A stretch of DNA of 64,000 nucleotides from contig JAITOU010000023.1 of assembly GCA_031289755.1 (NCBI GenBank), forward strand, positions 1 through 64,000, read 5' to 3'. This document shows, piece by piece, positions 8,115 through 14,257 of the stretch (positions are counted from its first letter, which is position 1; every line of letters begins with the position of its first letter). Origin of the DNA: Clostridiales bacterium (GTDB taxonomy: Bacteria; Bacillota; Clostridia; Christensenellales; JAISNN01). A program made the position numbers and the translations under genes. A model generated the notes under the pieces. The model had not been told where the DNA came from. It did not search any database and was given only the letters and a program-made list of their open reading frames with translations.

Positions 8115-8339
8115 ATGACGGTTAATTCTACGGAGTTTCAAAATAATGTCGGCAGGTTTTTGCAAAAAGCGGCGGACGAGGATATAGTCATTACAAGGAA
8201 CGGAAAGGAAGTCGCCAGACTTATAGGGGCGGGCAAAGCCGCGACTTTTTTGACGGATTCGCTTATCGGGATATTGCCGGAGCAAATCGACGCGTCGGCG
8301 GAGAAAAGCAAGTATTTTGAAGAAAAATACGGTGTTTGA
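8115..8339 (+). CDS. Phd/YefM-family antitoxin
   Basis: A 74-residue protein. The N-terminal half (TVNSTEFQNNVGRFLQKA then DIVITRNGKEVARLIGAG) matches the Phd/YefM DNA-binding fold; the C-terminal tail is the expected flexible toxin-binding part. GGGGGCG precedes ATG 8115. It lies directly before a PIN-domain toxin gene (stop at 8337-8339, next ATG at 8342), under a palindromic operator. Phd antitoxins usually repress their own operon. Confidence 0.88.
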   Translation: MTVNSTEFQNNVGRFLQKAADEDIVITRNGKEVARLIGAGKAATFLTDSLIGILPEQIDASAEKSKYFEEKYGV

Positions 8340-8341
8340 CT

Positions 8342-8749
8342 ATGAATATTTTTGTCGATACAAACGTACTTATAGACGTGATAGCCAAAAGAAGCGGTTT
8401 TTTTGAAGCGTCGGCGCAAATCCTAAGGCAATGCGAAGCAGAAATCCACAAGGGAAATATCTCGGCGCTTAGCATAGCGAATATAATGTACATTTGCAAA
8501 AAATACGTTTCCAAAGAAATATTGTCAAGCGCGGTACAAAGCTTGGCAAAAATCTTTGAAATCATAGACTTGACTCAAAAGGACATATCGGGAGCGTTGT
8601 CTTTGGATATCGCCGATTTTGAAGACGCCTTGCAATTTTTGGCGGCAAAAAGAGCAAAAGCCGATTACATAATCACAAGAGATATCGCTCATTTTAAAAA
8701 TTCTAAAATCATTCCGCTAACGCCCGAAAATTTTTTAAAAATGTTATAA
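8342..8749 (+). CDS. PIN-domain ribonuclease toxin
   Basis: A 135-residue PIN protein. Acidic catalytic residues are visible in FVDTNVLIDVI near the start, in DIADFEDALQFLAAK (about 97-111) and in YIITRDIAHF (about 116-125). VapC-type PIN toxins cleave tRNA or rRNA with Mg2+; the exact target here is unknown. ATG 8342 is preferred over an in-frame TTG at 8336 that overlaps the antitoxin stop. Close packing with the Phd antitoxin indicates a type II toxin-antitoxin pair. Confidence 0.88.
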   Translation: MNIFVDTNVLIDVIAKRSGFFEASAQILRQCEAEIHKGNISALSIANIMYICKKYVSKEILSSAVQSLAKIFEIIDLTQKDISGALSLDIADFEDALQFLAAKRAKADYIITRDIAHFKNSKIIPLTPENFLKML

Positions 8750-8777
8750 TTGACCGCTTAATTTGTATAAAGAAACA

Positions 8778-8816
8778 GACCGTCTTTAAAGTAAAAAAGA
8801 CGGTCATGTTTTTTTT
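8778..8816 (+). terminator. Terminator of the Phd-PIN module
   Basis: Ten-base-pair stem GACCGTCTTT / AAAGACGGTC (8778-8787 with 8796-8805) followed by ATG and eight T. Confidence 0.88.
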
Positions 8817-9093
8817 GGAGGGTGTATTAGCATTGCCGATATGTACGAAAACAGGTAATATAGGCATTGCGCGGTATAGCCTTAGTGCGGTGGGCTATTC
8901 CAAACAATTAGAAAGGGGATTGTATATAACAAAAAGAGTTTCATTAGCCTATAATTGAACGCAGGCGGGGCGGATTCCATATCTGCCCGTTTTGTTCCAT
9001 AACCAAAACATGGATTGACGTTGTAGGGGCGGATTCCATATCCGCCCGTGATTGTATATAAGCAAAAAGTATTTTCTTAGCGCGTTTAGCTAT
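8817..9093. repeat. Non-coding region built of palindromic and direct repeats
   Basis: No gene is seen here. Two copies of a 23-bp palindrome (GGGCGGAT ... ATCCGCCC arms, 5-nt loop) lie at 8967-8989 (one mismatch) and 9026-9048. A third copy lies at 57462-57484 inside a coding sequence. The word GATTGTATATAA recurs at 8918 and 9050, each followed by a similar CAAAAAG tract, so the region looks like a partial direct duplication of about 130 bp running up to the pyrE stop. Confidence 0.75.
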
Positions 9094-9627
9094 TTACTCC
9101 AAACGGCTGACGCCGTTTTCTTTTTTCATGGTAAAAAGGGGGGTGAGAGTAAGCCCCGCGCTTTGCATGATTTGGTAGGCGTCGGTGTTGCGGAGAATGA
9201 CGCAAAGGACGTTCTCGACGATTGCGCCGCGTGAGCGCAGTTCTCTGACGCTTTCGATGATTTGTCCGCCGGTGGTGACGACGTCTTCTATCACGCAGAG
9301 AGTTTTATTCTCTATGTCCGCGCCTTCGGCGAGCTTACACGTTCCGTATTCCTTGGCTTTTTTGCGCACAAAGGCGGTCGGGATTCCCGTCTTTTGGGAT
9401 AATACGGTCGCGACAGGGATTCCGCCCGTTTCGAGTCCGGCTAATACCTGTGACGCGGCAGGGATAAGAAGCTTCATATGTTCGGCTATCTCGGACAGGA
9501 GCGACGGGTCTGCTTCAAAGAGATATTTGTCAAAATATTCGTTGGATATCTGACCCGACCTGAGCGTAAACGTTCCTGTGATGTGCGCCGTTTCGTAAAC
9601 TTTTTTTGCGAGAAGTTCTTTTTTCAT
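9094..9627 (-). CDS. pyrE: Orotate phosphoribosyltransferase
   Basis: A 177-residue type I phosphoribosyltransferase. The PRPP-binding loop reads VIEDVVTTGG (about 113-122), with upstream motifs GTFTLRSGQISNEYFD and GLETGGIPVA. It converts orotate and PRPP to orotidine 5'-phosphate in pyrimidine synthesis. RBS GGGAG lies before ATG 9627, with an AT-rich -10-like TATAAT at 9668-9673 on the minus strand. It stands alone, away from other pyr genes, among toxin-antitoxin modules and repeats. No PyrR-type attenuator was noticed in its short leader. Confidence 0.95.
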   Translation of the reverse strand: MKKELLAKKVYETAHITGTFTLRSGQISNEYFDKYLFEADPSLLSEIAEHMKLLIPAASQVLAGLETGGIPVATVLSQKTGIPTAFVRKKAKEYGTCKLAEGADIENKTLCVIEDVVTTGGQIIESVRELRSRGAIVENVLCVILRNTDAYQIMQSAGLTLTPLFTMKKENGVSRLE

Positions 9628-9792
9628 AGTGTGTCTCCCGTGCGGTTTTATTTAATTCTTTGAGAATATTATATCATACTTTTTGTGCGGTGCGCAAAGA
9701 TTTTTGCGGCTTTGATTTTTTTGTCAATACCCGCTTGCCAAACGGTAAAAATTCTGTTAAACTGTTAATACTATATAAAGGAGGACATCATT

Positions 9793-10041
9793 ATGCAAAC
9801 GGCTAAAATAATATCCGACGACCAAATCAAGCTACCGCTCAACATAAGAAAAACATTGAAACTCAAAGACAATGAAAATATAGCTTTTTTTCAGAACGGG
9901 AATAAAATCGTTTTGGGAAGTCAGAGCATGATTGCTTTATTAGAGCTTCAAGAAGCTTTTGACGGCGTAGCGGAAGAACTCGGATTAAAAACCGAAGAAG
10001 ACGTTGTAAACTTAATCAAAGAGGTTCGGGCAAAGAAATGA
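9793..10041 (+). CDS. AbrB/SpoVT-type swapped-hairpin antitoxin
   Basis: An 82-residue protein. Residues 1-45 (AKIISDDQIKLPLNIRKTLKL, then ENIAFFQNGNKIVLG) fit the AbrB/MazE DNA-binding fold; a helical tail follows. RBS AAGGAGGA precedes ATG 9793. The stop overlaps the next gene's start by 4 bp (ATGA), so the pair is translationally coupled. Together with the PIN gene it forms a second toxin-antitoxin module within 2 kb. Confidence 0.85.
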   Translation: MQTAKIISDDQIKLPLNIRKTLKLKDNENIAFFQNGNKIVLGSQSMIALLELQEAFDGVAEELGLKTEEDVVNLIKEVRAKK

Positions 10042-10439
10042 GAATTATAATAGATTCAAACGTTCTACTGTCGGCTACCGTTTTTAAAGGCGCGAAAATA
10101 ACCGAACTAATGAGAATCGTAATCGATGACCATACTCTAATTTTGACAAACAACATCTTGAACGAAGTAAGAAAAGTTATAGAAATAAAGAAACCCGAAA
10201 AATTACCTGATTTTGAAAAATTTCTTTCTCTTGCAAAATTTGAACATCATTTTACATCTAATGAAGGAATCGATACAACGATACAAATCCGAGACCCTAA
10301 CGACATAATCATTATATCCGACGCAATTGCCGTCCGCGCCGATATCCTTATCACCGGCGACAACGATTTTTTTGACCGTACATACGACGGACTTGAAATC
10401 ATAAAACCGGCGGACTTTATCAAAAAATACGGACAATAA
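10038..10439 (+). CDS. PIN-domain putative toxin (COG1569-like)
   Basis: A 133-residue PIN protein. MRIIIDSNVLLSA holds the first catalytic Asp; IQIRDPNDIIIISDAIAVRADILITGDNDF carries the later acidic residues, with the DPNDxxI and ITGDxDF signatures of the COG1569 PIN group. It is probably an Mg2+-dependent RNase. It overlaps its AbrB-type antitoxin by 4 bp and is followed by its own terminator. Confidence 0.87.
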   Translation: MRIIIDSNVLLSATVFKGAKITELMRIVIDDHTLILTNNILNEVRKVIEIKKPEKLPDFEKFLSLAKFEHHFTSNEGIDTTIQIRDPNDIIIISDAIAVRADILITGDNDFFDRTYDGLEIIKPADFIKKYGQ

Positions 10440-10441
10440 AA

Positions 10442-10470
10442 AAGAGAGTAAATCAAATACTCTCTTTTAT
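10442..10470 (+). terminator. Terminator of the AbrB-PIN module
   Basis: Stem AAGAGAGTA / TACTCTCTT (10442-10450 with 10458-10466) followed by a T-rich tract. It starts 3 bp after the toxin stop codon. Confidence 0.8.
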
Positions 10471-10530
10471 TTTTTTAATTATCATTATTTTTGCCTTGAC
10501 GAATAAACCCGTGTAATCTTTAAAAAAAGC

Positions 10531-10866
10531 CTAATCCGCCGTATCCTTATTTTTTTTGCTCAAAAGCGACAATTTGTTTTCGATAATTGAAGCTTGATTC
10601 GGCGGCAGGCAGGTACGGACGGAAGCGACGATGCCGGAGATTTCGTCGTCGGAGAAGAAGATTTGTTTTATGTCGACGGAATTTGACAGCATAAAGCCGC
10701 CGTCGCGGCCTCGGACGGTCAAAAGGGGTATCTTGTTGTCGCGCATTTTGTCGAGATAGCGCATAATGGTTCTTTGAGATTTCTCGTGTTTTTGAGAAAA
10801 ATATTTTGTCGTCAGCTTGTCTTTTGTCATCAGTTCGATAAGCATATCCAGCATTACAGCCCACAT
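10531..10866 (-). CDS. Short HTH_11-type transcriptional regulator lacking a WYL domain
   Basis: A 111-residue protein. The winged-helix segment KHEKSQRTIMRYLDKMRD followed by PLLTVRGRDGGFML matches the N-terminal HTH of DeoR/YafY-type regulators, which normally continue into a WYL ligand-binding domain of about 200 residues. Here the protein ends after a short helix (IENKLSLLSKKN), so it is either a naturally short form or a truncated gene. No WYL-like remnant was recognised downstream on the minus strand. An AAAGGG sequence lies 11 nt before ATG 10866. Confidence 0.75.
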   Translation of the reverse strand: MWAVMLDMLIELMTKDKLTTKYFSQKHEKSQRTIMRYLDKMRDNKIPLLTVRGRDGGFMLSNSVDIKQIFFSDDEISGIVASVRTCLPPNQASIIENKLSLLSKKNKDTAD

Positions 10867-11038
10867 AAGTTTATTTACCCTTTGTATTAGGATTTTGGCG
10901 GAAGCGCGGAAAAGCCGTCGGGATTTTTTTGCATACGGATTGCAAAAATAAAAGGCGGCATTCGGTCAAGAAAATACCGTGCGCTTCGGCGTCATAAGAA
11001 CATTATACACATAATTGAAAAATAAAGATAATATTTTT

Positions 11039-11068
11039 TGCATAAAGAGCCGAGCTTGTCAAATACTA
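11039..11068 (+). promoter_or_regulatory. Putative forespore (sigma-G/F type) promoter of spoVT
   Basis: TGCATA (11039-11044), 17-bp spacer, AATACTA (11062-11068). This is close to the known sigma-G pattern (TGMATA-N17/18-CATNHTA), with one mismatch in the -10. It lies 38 bp upstream of spoVT, which is a forespore gene in Bacillus. A vegetative promoter of similar quality was not seen in this gap. Confidence 0.55.
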
Positions 11069-11105
11069 CTGTTACACAATCATTCAGCAAGGAGAATTTT
11101 GAGTA

Positions 11106-11636
11106 ATGAAAGCGACGGGTATTGTCAGAAGAATAGACGAATTGGGCAGGGTAGTTATCCCGAAGGAATTGCGGCGCACCATGCACCTAAGAGAAGGGGA
11201 AGAGCTGGAAATATTTACCGATAATCAGGACGACCTGATTTTCAGGAAATTTTCACCGATAAAAAGGCTCAAAGAATTTGCGGGCGAATATTCGGAAGCC
11301 TTATTTGAAACGTCGGGCAATATCGTCATGGTTTGCGATAAGGATACCGTCATTGCCGTTGCCGGAGACAAAAAAAATACATATACCGACAAGCCGCTTG
11401 CCGGAAAGCTCGAACGCTTGATGAGTCTGCGAAAGCCTGCCGTCCTGAACGGCGGCGACGTCATATCTCTGACGGGCGAAGAAACGGCGGATTATAAAGG
11501 GCAGGTCATAGTACCGATTTTGGCACGCGGCGATATTTTGGGAGCGGTGATAATGATAACTAATAGGAACAGGACGGACGCAGCCGATTTGAAGCTGTGC
11601 GACGCGGCGGCTTTGTTTCTGTCATATCAGGCTTAG
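11106..11636 (+). CDS. spoVT: Stage V sporulation regulator SpoVT
   Basis: A 176-residue protein of normal SpoVT length. The N-terminal AbrB-like swapped hairpin reads MKATGIVRRIDELGRVVIPKELRR; a GAF-like C-terminal domain covers about residues 60-176 (GNIVMVCDKDTVIAVAGDKK, VIVPILARGDILGAVIMI). In Bacillus, SpoVT tunes forespore genes under sigma-G. AAGGAG lies 11 nt before the ATG. Its presence, with the promoter type and a SpoVB-like gene after it, supports a sporulating lineage. Confidence 0.93.
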   Translation: MKATGIVRRIDELGRVVIPKELRRTMHLREGEELEIFTDNQDDLIFRKFSPIKRLKEFAGEYSEALFETSGNIVMVCDKDTVIAVAGDKKNTYTDKPLAGKLERLMSLRKPAVLNGGDVISLTGEETADYKGQVIVPILARGDILGAVIMITNRNRTDAADLKLCDAAALFLSYQA

Positions 11637-11715
11637 ACGGCTTTTAATTTTTACCTTTTCGCGGTATTTTAAGTCAAAAAATCATTAGAATTTTGAGCGG
11701 CGGCATACCGAAAGA

Positions 11716-11747
11716 TTTACATAACCTTGCGTTATGTAAATTTTTTT
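11716..11747 (+). terminator. Terminator/attenuator directly before spoVB
   Basis: Perfect 10-bp stem TTTACATAAC / GTTATGTAAA (11716-11725 with 11731-11740), 5-nt loop, seven T. It ends 11 bp before the spoVB-like ATG, leaving room only for the RBS (GGGTGG). Either it ends the spoVT transcript, or it attenuates a transcript that must read through to reach the flippase gene. Confidence 0.85.
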
Positions 11748-11758
11748 CGGGTGGACGA

Positions 11759-13321
11759 ATGAAACAACAGGATTTTTTTAAAGGGGCATCAATTCTCGCT
11801 TTTGCGGGGATAGTGACAAAATTTATCGGCGCGCTGTACCGAATACCGCTGACCAATGTCATCGGCGCGGAGGGCATAGGTATGTATCAGACGGTCTTCT
11901 CCGTTTACGCGCTTTTTTTGACGTCTTCGACGGGCGGTTTGCCGACCGCGCTCTCCAAGCTCATTGCCGAATCTAAGACCGACGGCGGCGATGCCGGACG
12001 GCTGACGGGCAGTACGCTCGGTCTTATGGGGGTGACGGGGCTTGTCTTTGCAGCGGTTATGGTGCTGTTTGCGTCGCCGATAGCCAAGATTCAGGGCAAC
12101 GGCGGCGTATATCTCGGCTATATCGTCATTGCTCCGGCGATTTTTTTTGTGAGTATTATCGCGGTCATGCGCGGCTGGTTTCAGGGGCAGCTCAATATGA
12201 CGCCTACGGCGTTGTCGCAGATAGCCGAACAAATAGTCAAGCTCGGCGCAGGTCTGACCTTAGCCGCCGTCATGGTCAAAAAAGGTCCGATGTACGGCGC
12301 GGTCGGGGCTATACTCGGCGTCCTGATATCGGAGCTTGCGGCGGCAATCTATCTGTATATTTCTTTTTTAAGGAACGGCGGCAATCTCAAAATTGCCGTC
12401 AATCTCAAAGAACTAAAAAACGATTTCAAAAAGGTCGCAAAATATTCCGTACCGATAACGATAGGGGGCGTATTGATGCCGCTCACGCAGTTTGTCGACA
12501 GCTTTTTGGTGGTAAATATTCTCAATAAGGCGGGCTTTGCGCTCAATATATCGACGTCGCTGTACGGCATTCTCACGGGGCCCGTCAGCTCGCTGATAAA
12601 TTTTCCCGTCGTCATCACAATTTCGCTTGCGATAGTCATTATCCCGGTGGTGAGCCGCAAAAAATCCGAAAGGAATCTCAAAGAAATCTTGGGCAAGAGT
12701 AATTTTGCTATCAAGACGGCTTTTTTTATAGGCATTCCGGCGGCGATACTTTTTATAGCCTTTTCGGGGGAGATAATGGGCTTGCTGTACCCGAATTTCG
12801 ACGCGTACGAATCGGCGGCGGCGGCGCGGCTGCTTCAAATATCGGCGGCGGGAATAATTTTTCTCGCCGCTATGCAGATACTGACCGCCCTTTTGCAGGC
12901 ACTCGACAGGCAGATGCTGCCGATAAGGAATCTCGGCGCGGCTATGATAATCAAAATAATTTTGAATATCGTCCTTATAAAGGCTATGGGGATAACGGGG
13001 GCGGCGATAGCGACCACGACGGCGTATTGTACCGCCGCCGTATTGAATTTTGTATCGTTGTACCGCCTAATCGGTTTTAACAAAAAAATCATGTACGCCG
13101 GAATTAAGACCGTTGTGTCGGGCGCGTTTATGGCGTTGTTTATTTTATTTACAAAAAACGTCATAGCAAATATGTATCTGAAACTCTTCGTCACTGCCGC
13201 TTTCGCCGTCGTCTTATATATGCTGATATTGCTCTTCACGGGGCTTTTTACCGACGAAGAGTTGGCACAGCTTCCTATTGGGCGTAAACTGATTAAACTA
13301 AGGCAGCCCCACGCAAATTAG
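11759..13321 (+). CDS. spoVB: SpoVB/MurJ-like MOP-superfamily lipid flippase
   Basis: A 520-residue polytopic membrane protein with about 14 hydrophobic segments. The N-terminus FKGASILAFAGIVTKFIGALYRIPL matches SpoVB and related polysaccharide/lipid II flippases, as does IGAEGIGMYQTVFSVYALFL. It is probably needed for cortex peptidoglycan or another envelope polymer. ATG 11759 is chosen because the in-frame TTG at 11693 would place a terminator hairpin inside the gene; GGGTGG lies 4 nt before the ATG. It follows spoVT. The last codons and TAG stop lie inside a dispersed repeat (13311-13357). Confidence 0.9.
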   Translation: MKQQDFFKGASILAFAGIVTKFIGALYRIPLTNVIGAEGIGMYQTVFSVYALFLTSSTGGLPTALSKLIAESKTDGGDAGRLTGSTLGLMGVTGLVFAAVMVLFASPIAKIQGNGGVYLGYIVIAPAIFFVSIIAVMRGWFQGQLNMTPTALSQIAEQIVKLGAGLTLAAVMVKKGPMYGAVGAILGVLISELAAAIYLYISFLRNGGNLKIAVNLKELKNDFKKVAKYSVPITIGGVLMPLTQFVDSFLVVNILNKAGFALNISTSLYGILTGPVSSLINFPVVITISLAIVIIPVVSRKKSERNLKEILGKSNFAIKTAFFIGIPAAILFIAFSGEIMGLLYPNFDAYESAAAARLLQISAAGIIFLAAMQILTALLQALDRQMLPIRNLGAAMIIKIILNIVLIKAMGITGAAIATTTAYCTAAVLNFVSLYRLIGFNKKIMYAGIKTVVSGAFMALFILFTKNVIANMYLKLFVTAAFAVVLYMLILLFTGLFTDEELAQLPIGRKLIKLRQPHAN

Positions 13322-13357
13322 ATAAAATTTTATGCGGCGTCTTTTTTGCCGTAAAGC
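13311..13357 (+). repeat. Dispersed 3'-end repeat, copy A
   Basis: Shares GATAAAATTTTA..GCGGCGTC followed by six T and GCCGTAAA with copies near 27.03, 49.67, 51.77, 51.90 and 52.02 kb, and more weakly with one at 19.82 kb. It supplies the last codons and TAG stop of the spoVB-like gene. Confidence 0.7.
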
Positions 13358-13390
13358 TAAGCGGCTGACAAGATGTATTAACGGTTGAAT

Positions 13391-13426
13391 AAAAAAACGC
13401 CGCGTAAACGCTCATTTACGCGGTGT
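13391..13426 (-). terminator. Terminator of the isochorismatase-like gene
   Basis: Twelve-base-pair stem with one G-T pair (13397-13408 with 13415-13426). Read on the minus strand it is followed by seven T (A run at 13391-13397). It may also act weakly on spoVB transcription from the other side. Confidence 0.8.
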
Positions 13427-13467
13427 TTAGCTTGCTCAAAATTTATCGCTTTATGCGCCGGTAAGGT

Positions 13468-14106
13468 CTAAACGCTTTTGGACGGAGCGATAAATTTTGC
13501 GTACAAAAGCCCCAGACCGTAAGCTCCGCCGCATTCTTCTAAGAGTGCGGTGACGGCGGCATAGGTGGTCTTGTCCGCCCAATCGCGCTGAAATTCGAGC
13601 AGAACGGCTTGCCACGTCAAAGGAGTTGCCCCCTTTTGGAGCATACGCGCGATTGCTTGGTCGTGCGCTTCCTTTGACGCGCCGCCGCAAGCGTCGGTCA
13701 CTATATAGACCTCGTAGCCGTCTTGTATGGCGGAGAGAGCGGGCAGGGCGACGCAGACCTCCGTCCAAAGTCCGGCGATAATGAGTTTTTTGCGCTTTGT
13801 GTCGGCTACGGCTTTTTTGACGCGTACGTCTTCCCATGCGTTGATAGCCGTGCGGTCGATAGGGTGATGTCCGGCAAAAACATTTAAAATCTCTTCGTAC
13901 ATAGGGCCTGCAAAGGTGTTTGCCGTGACCGTACTCATAACGGTCGGGACTTGAAATATCGACGCGGCTCGGGTCAGACCCTTGACCGCGTTCATGATAC
14001 ACGAGCGCGATTTTTCTTCGACGCCGAAATACATTTGTGGTTGGTGGTCGACGACAAGCAAGACGCAATCGGTCGGGTCTAAAAGAGCTTGTTTGTAGTT
14101 TCTCAT
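13468..14106 (-). CDS. Isochorismatase-family (YcaC-like) hydrolase
   Basis: A 212-residue cysteine hydrolase. The catalytic Asp is in LLVVDHQPQM near residue 20 and the nucleophilic Cys in LIIAGLWTEVCVALPA near residue 118, the layout of YcaC-type proteins. The substrate is unknown. An upstream in-frame ATG at 14211 exists, but AGGAAGG lies 10 nt before ATG 14106, which gives the family-typical N-terminus. It is followed by its own terminator; the large lipoprotein gene upstream ends in a separate hairpin, so the two are probably separate units. Confidence 0.9.
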   Translation of the reverse strand: MRNYKQALLDPTDCVLLVVDHQPQMYFGVEEKSRSCIMNAVKGLTRAASIFQVPTVMSTVTANTFAGPMYEEILNVFAGHHPIDRTAINAWEDVRVKKAVADTKRKKLIIAGLWTEVCVALPALSAIQDGYEVYIVTDACGGASKEAHDQAIARMLQKGATPLTWQAVLLEFQRDWADKTTYAAVTALLEECGGAYGLGLLYAKFIAPSKSV

Positions 14107-14211
14107 TGATGTTGTACCTTCCTTTTTATTTTTCCGTCCAATTAAGACGGTTCTTATAAAATGGTCGGCTTTTTTTGGGGAATATATACGTCGTTCGGGC
14201 GAAAACGGCAT

Positions 14212-14247
14212 AAAAAAACGACGGTTTTTGAAGCCGCCGTTTTTTTT
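14212..14247 (-). terminator. Terminator of the large lipoprotein gene (bidirectional shape)
   Basis: Stem AACGGCGG / CCGTCGTT-like arms (14216-14224 with 14234-14242) with A runs on one side and T runs on the other. It lies just after the minus-strand stop at 14258 and can work on either strand. Confidence 0.75.
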
Positions 14248-14257
14248 AATCGTTTAA

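Noticed and set aside
13468-14068. 205-codon frame overlapping the isochorismatase-like gene
   Set aside because: It is a shifted frame of the same strand with Arg/Ser-rich product and no start signals; the hydrolase frame has catalytic motifs and an RBS.
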